A stretch of DNA of 6,103 nucleotides from DATFYI01 sp035315125 (GCA_035315125.1 DATFYI010000127.1:1-6103), one strand, 5' to 3'. Counted from the first letter of the stretch, positions 1-6,103 are shown. Made by a program: numbers and translations. The notes: generated by a model from the letters alone, not told the origin.

Positions 1-3000
1 CCTGGAAGCTGCGGTCGTTGGTCTGAGCCCAGGGAATATAGGCTTCACCCGAGATCCACACGTAGGCCGATGCCGTATTCGGATTGCCGTGGCTGTCTTT
101 GGAGGTGATGCTGGCCTTATAGATGGCGCCGTGGTCAGGTGTGAACGAGATCTGGCCAGTGCCGTCGGCCCCCAGGGTCTGGTCAAGGTAAGTAGCAACC
201 GGGATATCTTTGACGGTGGTCTTCCACTGCAGCACTCCGTTGGCGTCTTCTTGCTGGACGCTGTACCACTGGCGCTCGACGATATTGACATCCACGTGCT
301 GGTTGGCGAGCGGTTTGCCGTCCCAATCCAGCGCCACCAGGTCGAAGGTAGCGGGTTTGTTGGCCAGGCCCACGTAGCTGGTCGAACGGATGCCCGGGTA
401 AACCTGCGACAGGTTGAGCACTACCGCGCTGCGCCCGCTGACAGTCGTGCCGGCGAAATCGGTCAGGGTCGCTTCGAAGGTAAGCTGCTGGCTGGTTTTG
501 GCGGTGCCCATTTGGGCGGGCAGGGTCAGACTGAAATGACCGTTTGCGTCAGTCTGACCCTTACCGTTGGCGATTTCCTGGTGAGGGTTGTTGACCGGCT
601 GGCCGGATAAGCTTTCCCAGTTGTCCTGATCGACATCGTTGAAGCTATAGGCCGAATACTTATCCGGCGGGGTAAAAGTATACGGGTCGGCGGACAGCGT
701 CCAATCCACGCCGGCCTGAGTAAGCCCGCCGCCGGAATAATAATTGGCATCCACATTGGCTGTGATGGGATCTCCCGGAAGCACGTTTTTCGGACTGGTG
801 CTCACATCCACCTGAAATTCGGGCAGGCGGTATTCGGCCACGTTAAAGTTGACCGAACCGATTTGCTGGTCGCTGTTGGGCCAGGTAACATAAATCTCGT
901 AGGGGCCCAGGGCGGTGTCCTTGGCAAGCTGGAAAGTGCCTTCAAAGCTGCCGAAGCTCGAAAGTGTGAGGGTCTCCTGGTAAACTTTATTTTGAAAATC
1001 GTCGATGGTCACCTGAACTTTGGACTGGTCGGGCAGTTTATAGGACAGATCATCTTCGCTGCGCACGATGCCTTTGAAATGGACCGGCTGGTCCGGGCGG
1101 TAAAGCGGCCGGTCGGTGTAAAGATAGGCCGAGTAGTTCTGGGGCGCCTGGTAGTACTGCTCGCCGATGCCAAAATCCGAGGGCGAAACCCCGCTGCCCC
1201 AATTGCCATCCGCAAAGCCAAAATGGTTCGGATCATCGGTCATGACGAAACGATTGGGGTCTTGCCCGCTGGCTACGACCGGAACGTTTATGTGCAGCAT
1301 GCCGTCTTTGTCAGTAGTGCCCTGGCCGATCACATTGAATTTGCTATCGTAGATCTTGAGCGGCACACCCGCGCTGGGCGCTCCGCTGGTCAGATCCGTC
1401 AACCAAACCAATGCTTCACCCGCCGCAGTTTTTAAAGTGACGTTATCGGTGGTCACCATCAACAGTCGGAAATCCAGGAATGTTGATTTCTGACCCGAAG
1501 CGACCGGGCTGGCATTCATGCCCAGGAAATAAAAACCGGGGTTGAGCGGCTGGCCATTTTGCTGGGTCATTTTAAGCGGCAACAGCACTGGCTTATCCTT
1601 CGAACCGCTGACAACCTGCTCGTATTGCCAGACCAGGTCCGCACTTGTGCCACTGTAGTTTAGCTGCTGCTGGTAGTCTTGCAGCATGCCAAAGAACTGA
1701 GTCGTTGACAGATGATATAAAGCCGCCTGCAATCGGTTGATATTGGTGTAATTCACATAGAATTCCTGCGGACCGCCTACCCGGTAAACCGGCTGGTAAG
1801 GCATGGCCAGGCTGGCCGAAGGTGTTGCGGGCGGCGTGGTTACAGTGACGGTCTTTGTGGTTTGGATGGCGTTGCCGTAGGGGTCTTTGATGCCCGGCAG
1901 GATCTTGACGGTATAGGTGCTGGAGGCTGCCAGATTGTAGAAATACATGGTCCACAGGTTTTCGTCGTACCACTGGCTGGTGGTATTATCCAGGGCCGGG
2001 CTGAAGACGATCTTACCAGCCAGGCTGTTGAAATCAATTGGGCTATCAAACTGCACCTGGAAGACAGAGCTCGGTCCGCCCTTACCGGTTGCCAGGCCGG
2101 CTGAAGCAATCGCCGGGGGCATAACCGTCATAAAGTCCCACGACAGGCCATCCTTGAGGCTGCCCCCATCCGACGACTGAACCGTGACCGGAACCGAAAG
2201 AGTGTAAGCGGTGTTGAGCTGTAATAATTGGCTGGGTTTGAAGACGAGCTGTGTACCGTCCGAATTCCACTGGTAGGTTAATGCCACAGCCTTGCGGCTG
2301 GCACTGGACAGCAACGTTAGGCCATTTTCCACGCTGGTGGTATTCATGGGCTGGGCAAAATTGACGGTAAAGGTTGGGTTCAAGACCACACCGGGCAAGT
2401 CCTCCTCAGGGTTGACGTTATCGCCCACCTGGAAGGCGAGAATGCTGGGCGCCTGGGTCTTGAACGACCAGGAATAATCCTGGGCTAACTTTGATCCTGC
2501 CGCATCTGCCAGCCCGGCCTTAACGGTCACCTTGTAATTCACACCGCCCCTAAAAAAGCTGGTGGGGCGGAAAATGTAGACCGAAGTGTTCAACCACTGG
2601 CCCGTACCGGATATTTCCGGGTCGATGCTGATGGGATTGGGCAGCTTGGATTGGTCTTCGGCAATCACCAGCGGCACGACCGGCCGGTTGAACATGACCG
2701 TGAGCAACGCCTGATTTTGCACATCGACCGCCTGGTCGGCCGGGAAAACCTGGCTTACCTGCAAATCCGTGACCGTCGAAAAGCTAAAGCTGACCGGTGC
2801 TTGCAAGGCCAGGCCCTGCGCGCTGGCAAGCTGTGTGCTGAGAGCCAGCGTGTATGTCGATGCGCTTTTGAGGGGTTGTGCCGGTTTAAAGACCAGCGTG
2901 TGCGTATCGCTCCAGCTTAACGTCCCTGTCACCGGCTGCTGGTCGGGTCCGCTCAGCATCACAGCGCCGGCGCTGGTTTTGGGATCCATGGCCTGGTCAA

Positions 3001-3310
3001 AAGTCAGCGACGGGCTGCCATCCAGGGCCATTTCTTCACCGGCAGCCGGCCTGCGGTCGATCAATTGGGGCGCTACATTGGTTTTATTTGAAAGAATGCC
3101 TGCAAGTAGGGTTGGCACTGTAGTTGGAGTAGCAGCACTCAAGGTTGCGACAGCCGCAGGTGTGTTCGAGGTGGCTGGGGAAGACGGCTGTATCTCGACC
3201 GTCTGAACCGGTTGGGTAAGCCGGGGCGGGTTGGCATTACAACCGGCAACGCCGGCGACAAACAGCAAGCCAACAAGAAGAAAGAGAACGGGAACTCGAA
3301 TATTTTTCAT
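1..3310 (-). CDS. Alpha-2-macroglobulin family lipoprotein with N-terminal Ig-like repeats (partial, C-terminus outside window)
   Basis: The minus-strand frame is open from the ATG at 3308-3310 to the left edge, giving 1103 residues with no stop. It begins with a lipoprotein signal peptide: K2 and R5, a hydrophobic core, and lipobox V-A-G-C with the lipidated Cys at residue 24. A Ser/Thr/Pro/Ala-rich linker follows (about 25-79). Four consecutive Ig-like (SbsA/Big_5-type) units lie at about 80-183, 184-283, 284-396 and 397-492; several carry F-D/N/A-x-P/A-M-type strands and end in W-x-F or F-x-F strands. Then come macroglobulin domains: one at about 624-690 with VWLTDLTSG, the MG2 hallmark TDRPLYRPDQPV at 732-743, and VAEYRLPEFQV at 824-834, both typical of bacterial alpha-2-macroglobulins. 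Family members are large envelope proteins thought to trap proteases through a Cys-Gln thioester; that region is beyond the window, so its presence is unknown. The start is supported by an AGGAAG ribosome binding site 10 nt upstream. The protein probably sits on the outer face of the cytoplasmic membrane. Family assignment is confident; function is inferred. Confidence 0.9.
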   Translation of the reverse strand, partial: MKNIRVPVLFLLVGLLFVAGVAGCNANPPRLTQPVQTVEIQPSSPATSNTPAAVATLSAATPTTVPTLLAGILSNKTNVAPQLIDRRPAAGEEMALDGSPSLTFDQAMDPKTSAGAVMLSGPDQQPVTGTLSWSDTHTLVFKPAQPLKSASTYTLALSTQLASAQGLALQAPVSFSFSTVTDLQVSQVFPADQAVDVQNQALLTVMFNRPVVPLVIAEDQSKLPNPISIDPEISGTGQWLNTSVYIFRPTSFFRGGVNYKVTVKAGLADAAGSKLAQDYSWSFKTQAPSILAFQVGDNVNPEEDLPGVVLNPTFTVNFAQPMNTTSVENGLTLLSSASRKAVALTYQWNSDGTQLVFKPSQLLQLNTAYTLSVPVTVQSSDGGSLKDGLSWDFMTVMPPAIASAGLATGKGGPSSVFQVQFDSPIDFNSLAGKIVFSPALDNTTSQWYDENLWTMYFYNLAASSTYTVKILPGIKDPYGNAIQTTKTVTVTTPPATPSASLAMPYQPVYRVGGPQEFYVNYTNINRLQAALYHLSTTQFFGMLQDYQQQLNYSGTSADLVWQYEQVVSGSKDKPVLLPLKMTQQNGQPLNPGFYFLGMNASPVASGQKSTFLDFRLLMVTTDNVTLKTAAGEALVWLTDLTSGAPSAGVPLKIYDSKFNVIGQGTTDKDGMLHINVPVVASGQDPNRFVMTDDPNHFGFADGNWGSGVSPSDFGIGEQYYQAPQNYSAYLYTDRPLYRPDQPVHFKGIVRSEDDLSYKLPDQSKVQVTIDDFQNKVYQETLTLSSFGSFEGTFQLAKDTALGPYEIYVTWPNSDQQIGSVNFNVAEYRLPEFQVDVSTSPKNVLPGDPITANVDANYYSGGGLTQAGVDWTLSADPYTFTPPDKYSAYSFNDVDQDNWESLSGQPVNNPHQEIANGKGQTDANGHFSLTLPAQMGTAKTSQQLTFEATLTDFAGTTVSGRSAVVLNLSQVYPGIRSTSYVGLANKPATFDLVALDWDGKPLANQHVDVNIVERQWYSVQQEDANGVLQWKTTVKDIPVATYLDQTLGADGTGQISFTPDHGAIYKASITSKDSHGNPNTASAYVWISGEAYIPWAQTNDRSFQ

Positions 3311-3320
3311 GGCCGTATAT

Positions 3321-3326
3321 CTTCCT
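3321..3326 (-). promoter_or_regulatory. Ribosome binding site of the macroglobulin lipoprotein gene
   Basis: On the minus strand AGGAAG lies 10 nt upstream of the ATG at 3308-3310. It supports this start, which also gives a complete signal peptide with a lipobox. Confidence 0.6.
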
Positions 3327-3432
3327 GATCAATATTTCGTTGAGTGGAGCGCAGCAGGCTGTACATTTTTAGTAAAAGGATAAAAAAATATTTTTGGGAA
3401 TATTGATAAACAACCCAATAATGAATTACGTT

Positions 3433-3483
3433 AAACAAAAGGCCTGACCCTACTCATAAGACGTTGATTCAGGCCGGTTTGTT
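3433..3483 (-). terminator. Candidate intrinsic terminator downstream of the HIT gene
   Basis: On the plus strand GGCCTGA (3441-3447) is the exact inverse complement of TCAGGCC (3469-3475), a 7-bp GC-rich stem. After a small internal loop it is extended outward by AACAAA (3434-3439) with TTTGTT (3478-3483). Read on the minus strand, the stem is followed by TTTTGTTT, a U-tract in the RNA. This fits termination of the HIT transcript about 135 bp after its stop codon, before the macroglobulin gene. The loop of 21 nt is longer than usual for an intrinsic terminator, which lowers confidence. It could instead be an attenuator in a macroglobulin leader. Confidence 0.5.
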
Positions 3484-3619
3484 CCAGTTTAACATAAGAA
3501 TGGGCTTTACTACAATTGCACCCTTCCGTTGTCACATTTTCTAGCGAAAATGGTACGAAACCTTGTTGTCTTCGCCAGGCGGGGGGTCAATGATCAAAAT
3601 TTGCCAATGAATTAATAGA

Positions 3620-4111
3620 TTACTTAAAAATTTCTTCCCAACGATTGCGTACCCGCCGGTAGGTCTCAGCCAGCTCTTCAGGCAAAACTCGCGTTTCCGC
3701 CGTGGTAGACATAAAGTTCGTGTCGCCCATCCAGCGCGGTACAACGTGGAAGTGCATGTGGTCGGCCACACCCGCACCTGCCGCCGACCCGATATTTGCG
3801 CCTACATTAAAACCTTCCGGACCGTAAACATCGCGTAATACCTTCAGTGAACTGTTCATCAACTCCATGATCTCGCTGCGTGTCCTTTGATCAACTGTCT
3901 CAAAAGAAGCCTGGTGAGCATTGGAAACCACCATTAAGTGACCACTGGTGTAAGGGAAACGATTTAATATGACGAAAGCCTGCTTGCCGCGATGAACAAC
4001 CAGGTTCTGCGGTCCATCCTCTTGTTCCAGGGCTGTGCAAAAAATGCATTTGGCCAGGTGTTCATGATGCATGATATAATCCATTCGCCAGGGAGACCAA
4101 AGAAAATCCAT
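3620..4111 (-). CDS. HIT family protein, Ap4A phosphorylase/hydrolase-like
   Basis: This complete 163-residue protein belongs to the histidine triad superfamily of nucleotide hydrolases and transferases. The triad HMHFHVV places histidines at 118, 120 and 122, the middle one being the usual nucleophile; it is followed by PRW-x-GDTNFM (125-134). The N-terminus carries LWSPWRMDYI (4-13), seen in the branch that includes mycobacterial Ap4A phosphorylase. CIFC (22-25) is a likely zinc-binding pair, perhaps completed by His66 and His118 as in the related GalT fold. LNRFPYTSGHLMV (49-61) and NVGANIGSAAGAG (102-114) are the expected nucleotide-binding strands. Likely substrates are dinucleoside polyphosphates such as Ap4A in the cytoplasm, but the exact reaction cannot be read from sequence. 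The ATG at 4109-4111 is preceded by AGGCGG with 7-nt spacing, and the protein begins just before the conserved motif. The gene diverges from rho and probably forms a single-gene transcript. Confidence 0.93.
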   Translation of the reverse strand: MDFLWSPWRMDYIMHHEHLAKCIFCTALEQEDGPQNLVVHRGKQAFVILNRFPYTSGHLMVVSNAHQASFETVDQRTRSEIMELMNSSLKVLRDVYGPEGFNVGANIGSAAGAGVADHMHFHVVPRWMGDTNFMSTTAETRVLPEELAETYRRVRNRWEEIFK

Positions 4112-4118
4112 TGATATA

Positions 4119-4124
4119 CCGCCT
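4119..4124 (-). promoter_or_regulatory. Ribosome binding site of the HIT gene
   Basis: On the minus strand AGGCGG, one mismatch from AGGAGG, lies 7 nt upstream of the ATG at 4109-4111 and supports this start codon. Confidence 0.55.
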
Positions 4125-4309
4125 ATGCCCCAGCTTTCGAAAATCTAAAGGTATTAGGGGTTTTTGGGGAAATAGTGTGCCGGATAAAATTCGCAAGGCC
4201 CATGCAAGCCTTAATGATGGTAATTTTAACAGAAAAACCATTAAAAGGGCAAGCCAATTTGCAATTCAGGGGTTTAGATAAGATTTTTCTTAGAAATTAA
4301 TGGATTTGC

Positions 4310-4338
4310 TTGCAGATTTATGATCGACGTGCTATAAT
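4310..4338 (+). promoter_or_regulatory. Housekeeping-type promoter of rho (extended -10)
   Basis: A perfect TATAAT lies at 4333-4338 and is preceded by TG at 4330-4331, making the extended -10 form TGnTATAAT. At 17-bp spacing upstream is TTGCAG (4310-4315), which matches the -35 consensus only in TTG; an extended -10 can compensate for this. Transcription would start near A4345 and give a leader of about 174 nt before the rho ATG. No other promoter as good was seen in this intergenic region. Confidence 0.7.
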
Positions 4339-4383
4339 ACTTTCACTCCCGTTTGGATAATATTCTATTTTTTCTATTTTATT

Positions 4384-4419
4384 GGCTTCACCAACAAGGG
4401 AGAAGCCTTCTCAATCCCT
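4384..4419 (+). promoter_or_regulatory. Hairpin-forming segment in the rho leader
   Basis: GGCTTC (4384-4389) can pair with GAAGCC (4402-4407) across a 12-nt loop. Alternatively AGGGA (4397-4401) can pair with TCCCT (4415-4419), with GAAG/CTTC inside. The two helices use the same bases and cannot form together, so the leader could switch between two states. This is only base-pairing potential; regulatory use is inferred. Neither form is followed by a T-run, so it is not an intrinsic terminator. Confidence 0.35.
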
Positions 4420-4453
4420 CAAAAACCTATAAATTCACATCAAATCATCAACT
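4406..4453 (+). promoter_or_regulatory. Candidate rut (Rho-utilisation) site in the rho leader
   Basis: This 48-nt stretch of the presumed leader contains no G at all and 16 C, many in TC or CC dinucleotides (for example 4409-4412, 4415-4420, 4426-4427, 4435-4436, 4445-4449). C-rich, G-free, unstructured RNA with spaced YC dinucleotides is what the primary RNA-binding site of Rho prefers. Autogenous control of rho through Rho-dependent termination in its leader is known in Escherichia coli. Its occurrence here is inferred from composition and position. Confidence 0.45.
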
Positions 4454-4518
4454 GCGAATGCAGGAAGGGGCGAAATGATTTGACGTCGAAGGTAAGATAA
4501 ATTCTCGGATCAAATCCC

Positions 4519-5793
4519 ATGAAAATACTTGAACTTGAAAATGCACCCCTGGCATCGCTGCGACAAGTGGCCAAGGATCTGAATATCCCCAACGCAGCCC
4601 GTCTTAAAAAAGAGAACCTGCTCATCCGTATCCGCCAGACTGAGGCGGAACGCGAAGGGCTGGAAGTGCGTGGCGGCGTCCTCGAAATCATGAATGAGGG
4701 CGTCGGTTTCTTGCGCACGAATTATCAGGTTGGGCAGGAAGATGTCTACGTCTCACAAGCCCAGCTCAGAAGGTATGACCTGCGCAGCGGAGATCTGGTC
4801 ATCGGCCATGTACGCCCGCCGCGTGAATCTGAGCGCCACTACGGCTTGCTCAAAGTCGAATCAATCAACGGCCTTTCTGCTGATGAAGCGCGTACCCGCC
4901 CAACCTTTGAAACCCTCACACCTATTTTCCCTGAAAAACGCTTCGATCTGGAAACTGACCGCTCGATCCTCTCCACCCGTCTGATCAATTTGATTGCTCC
5001 GATCGGGCGCGGCCAACGCGGCATGATTGTTTCCCCACCCAAAGCCGGCAAAACGACCATTCTCAAGCAGATTGCCAATTCTATCTCGACCCAATATCCC
5101 GATGTGCACCTGATTATTGCTCTGATCGGCGAACGCCCGGAAGAGGTCACCGATATGGACCGCTCGGTGGAAGCTGAAGTGGTAGCCTCAACTTTCGATG
5201 AACCGGTTACATCCCATGTACGCACCGCCGAGATTACCCTGGAAAGGGCTAAACGGCTGGTTGAGATCGGGCGAGATGTGGTCATCCTGATGGACTCATT
5301 GACCCGCCTGGCACGCGCCTACAACCTGGTGGTTAATCCATCCGGACGCACGTTATCCGGTGGTATGGACCCCTCCGCCCTATACCCACCCAAGCGCTTT
5401 TTTGGCGCAGCCCGTAACCTGGAAGAAGGCGGCTCGTTGACTATTATCGCCACTGCCCTGGTGGATACTGGCTCTCGCCTGGATGATGTGGTCTATGAAG
5501 AGTTTAAAGGGACCGGTAACATGGAGTTGCACCTGTCACGTCGTTTACAGGAACGGCGTATCTTCCCCGCCATCGACATCGAGCGTTCCTCTACCCGGAG
5601 GGAAGAACTGCTGCTCGGCCCGGATATCCTGCAGCGCGTCTGGCTGATGCGCCGCATGTACCTGCAAATGATTGGCACACCGCCCCAGGGCGCTGGTATG
5701 GACCCATCTGTTGGAACCGAAGCGATTTTACAAAGAATTACCAGAACAAAAAATAACCAAGAATTCCTGGAGAATCTAACGGAGGATATGTGA
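4519..5793 (+). CDS. rho: Transcription termination factor Rho
   Basis: This complete 424-residue protein is close in length to Escherichia coli Rho (419) and has no large insertion. Rho is a hexameric RNA-dependent ATPase and RNA translocase that ends transcription of untranslated RNA. Visible domains are the Rho N-terminal helical domain (about 1-45), the cold-shock-like RNA-binding domain (about 51-117, with GVGFLRT and DVYVS), and the RecA-like motor. The motor has Walker A PPKAGKTT (173-180, catalytic K178), the ERPEEVTDM segment (205-213, presumed catalytic E205), Walker B VVILMD ending at D259, Q-loop SGRTLSGG (275-282), PKRFFGAARN (291-300), GTGNMELHLSR (331-341) and arginines R356 and R360. 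E. coli has Asp where G204 stands here. The ATG at 4519 is the only reasonable start: an in-frame TAA lies at 4498-4500 and the protein aligns from residue 1. The ribosome binding site is weak (CGGA, about 9 nt away). The downstream gene overlaps by four bases. Confidence 0.98.
   Translation: MKILELENAPLASLRQVAKDLNIPNAARLKKENLLIRIRQTEAEREGLEVRGGVLEIMNEGVGFLRTNYQVGQEDVYVSQAQLRRYDLRSGDLVIGHVRPPRESERHYGLLKVESINGLSADEARTRPTFETLTPIFPEKRFDLETDRSILSTRLINLIAPIGRGQRGMIVSPPKAGKTTILKQIANSISTQYPDVHLIIALIGERPEEVTDMDRSVEAEVVASTFDEPVTSHVRTAEITLERAKRLVEIGRDVVILMDSLTRLARAYNLVVNPSGRTLSGGMDPSALYPPKRFFGAARNLEEGGSLTIIATALVDTGSRLDDVVYEEFKGTGNMELHLSRRLQERRIFPAIDIERSSTRREELLLGPDILQRVWLMRRMYLQMIGTPPQGAGMDPSVGTEAILQRITRTKNNQEFLENLTEDM
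5781..5786 (+). promoter_or_regulatory. Ribosome binding site of the membrane protein gene, inside the end of rho
   Basis: GGAGGA sits within the last codons of rho, just upstream of the GTG at 5790-5792. Spacing is short (about 4 nt), but this is the strongest Shine-Dalgarno sequence in the right half of the window and supports the GTG start and coupling to rho translation. Confidence 0.65.
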
Positions 5794-6103
5794 GTGTTAA
5801 ACCCGATGGCGGGGACACTCCGGCTCTGAAGGGTTCAAAACCTACATCCCGGAACTGGCTTACAAATTTATCGTGGGTCATCGCCTTCTTAATGGTGGCC
5901 TTATTGGCATTCCTGTTGCTGCGCCGGTATACGCCAGTGTTCTCAGCGCCCGCCATAAGCCAAAGCCCTGCACAGGCCCTTAGCAACCCTGGCGCTTCCG
6001 CCAGTGACAGCCAGACAGTTTCTCTACCAGAATTATCGAGCACCCCGGCCGATCCAGCAGTCGTACGTCTGGCCGATAACCACACGATCATCCCGGATCG
6101 CCC
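5790..6103 (+). CDS. Membrane-anchored envelope protein, possibly a LysM/M23 peptidase (partial, C-terminus outside window)
   Basis: The frame opens with GTG at 5790-5792 and stays open to the right edge, giving 104 residues. GTG overlaps the rho stop TGA in the sequence GTGA, so the genes are probably translationally coupled in one operon. The visible part has a short polar N-terminus with K14, K17 and R21, one hydrophobic membrane segment (about 27-44, LSWVIAFLMVALLAFLLL) followed by RR, then a Ser/Ala/Pro/Thr-rich linker (about 48-88) and the sequence VVRLADNHTIIPDR up to the edge. A linker of this type usually leads to an exported domain. From memory, similar HT-x-IP-x-R segments precede LysM repeats and an M23 metallopeptidase domain in Chloroflexota proteins, which would act on peptidoglycan. 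No catalytic residue is visible, so the product is a guess. The competing GTG at 5794 is in a frame that stops after a few codons. Confidence 0.75.
   Translation, partial: MSVKPDGGDTPALKGSKPTSRNWLTNLSWVIAFLMVALLAFLLLRRYTPVFSAPAISQSPAQALSNPGASASDSQTVSLPELSSTPADPAVVRLADNHTIIPDR

Larger units (their letters stand above)
3311..3619. other. Intergenic region between HIT gene and macroglobulin gene
   Basis: This 309-bp AT-rich spacer separates two genes that both read on the minus strand. It holds the terminator-like hairpin at 3433-3483, a very AT-rich stretch (about 3365-3410) and the macroglobulin ribosome binding site. A possible minus-strand promoter is TTGTTT (3413-3408), 17 bp, TATTTT (3390-3385), but it matches the consensus poorly (3/6 and 4/6), so I do not list it separately. 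No tRNA, small RNA or convincing short gene was seen. The segment 3484-3619 shows nothing recognisable. Confidence 0.5.
4112..4518. other. Divergent intergenic region between HIT gene and rho
   Basis: This 407-bp AT-rich spacer must hold promoters in both directions. The rho side is clear: an extended -10 promoter near 4310-4338 followed by a leader of about 174 nt. The HIT side is uncertain; the best minus-strand candidate is TTGCGA (4196-4191), 16 bp, TATTTC (4174-4169), which matches poorly at the -10. Several short AT-rich inverted repeats lie between 4195 and 4292, for example TAAGA-TTTT-TCTTA at 4279-4292, none with the form of a terminator. No tRNA, riboswitch or protein-coding gene was recognised. 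Confidence 0.5.

Noticed and set aside
89..610. 173-codon plus-strand open frame
   Set aside because: It lies antisense to the macroglobulin gene, whose frame is open throughout and carries recognisable motifs. The translation resembles no family I know.
863..1435. 190-codon plus-strand open frame
   Set aside because: It is antisense to the MG2 region of the macroglobulin gene and is explained by GC-rich codon positions on the opposite strand.
1593..2109. Two overlapping minus-strand open frames
   Set aside because: They are alternative frames within the continuous macroglobulin reading frame, which shows no frameshift here.
3541..3777. 78-codon minus-strand open frame crossing the end of the HIT gene
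   Set aside because: It overlaps the HIT coding region in another frame, including the His-triad region, and has no family resemblance.
4195..4212. AAGGC/GCCTT hairpin and nearby short AT-rich inverted repeats
   Set aside because: Stems of five base pairs without a T-run or conserved context are expected by chance in this composition.
4458..4478. Six-codon upstream reading frame in the rho leader (ATG at 4458, TGA at 4476-4478)
   Set aside because: It has no Shine-Dalgarno sequence and no repeated regulatory codons, so I see no evidence for a leader peptide.
4839..5285. 148-codon minus-strand open frame
   Set aside because: It is the antisense of rho across the motor domain; the low-complexity Ser/Arg-rich translation is a shadow.
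5738..6091. 117-codon minus-strand open frame
   Set aside because: It is antisense to the rho end and to the start of the downstream membrane protein, which has a Shine-Dalgarno site, a membrane segment and an operon position in its favour.

Overview
The window reads as an ordinary chromosomal stretch of a bacterium, with no mobile elements, RNA genes, CRISPR array or phage signals seen. The closest fit I can offer is a Chloroflexota (Anaerolineae-like) genome. This is an inference from remembered family resemblance: a large Ig-like/alpha-2-macroglobulin lipoprotein, an Ap4A-phosphorylase-like HIT protein, and a compact Rho followed directly by a membrane-anchored cell-envelope protein. No database comparison was possible.

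Layout. Positions 1-3310 (minus strand) hold the N-terminal 1103 residues of a very large lipoprotein of the bacterial alpha-2-macroglobulin family, open to the left edge. Its thioester and receptor-binding parts would lie outside the window. Positions 3311-3619 are AT-rich intergenic DNA with a terminator-like hairpin oriented for the minus strand. Positions 3620-4111 (minus) encode a complete 163-residue HIT-family protein with a Cys-x-x-Cys motif and the histidine triad. Positions 4112-4518 are a divergent intergenic region with a strong extended -10 promoter for rho and a leader of about 174 nt. Positions 4519-5793 (plus) encode a complete 424-residue transcription termination factor Rho. 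A gene starting with GTG at 5790 overlaps the rho stop by four bases and runs off the right edge. It encodes a single-pass membrane-anchored protein of which only 104 residues are visible.

How the parts relate. The HIT gene and the macroglobulin gene lie in the same direction but are separated by 309 bp with a terminator candidate, so they are probably separate transcripts. The HIT gene and rho diverge. Rho and the downstream membrane protein are translationally coupled and probably form one operon. The most interesting non-coding element is the rho leader: 48 nt without a single G and with 16 C, downstream of a small hairpin. This is what a Rho-utilisation (rut) site looks like and suggests autogenous control of rho.

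I did not find an evidently new biological system. The leader of rho, the multi-Ig-domain architecture of the macroglobulin and the rho/envelope-protein coupling are the points most worth checking.
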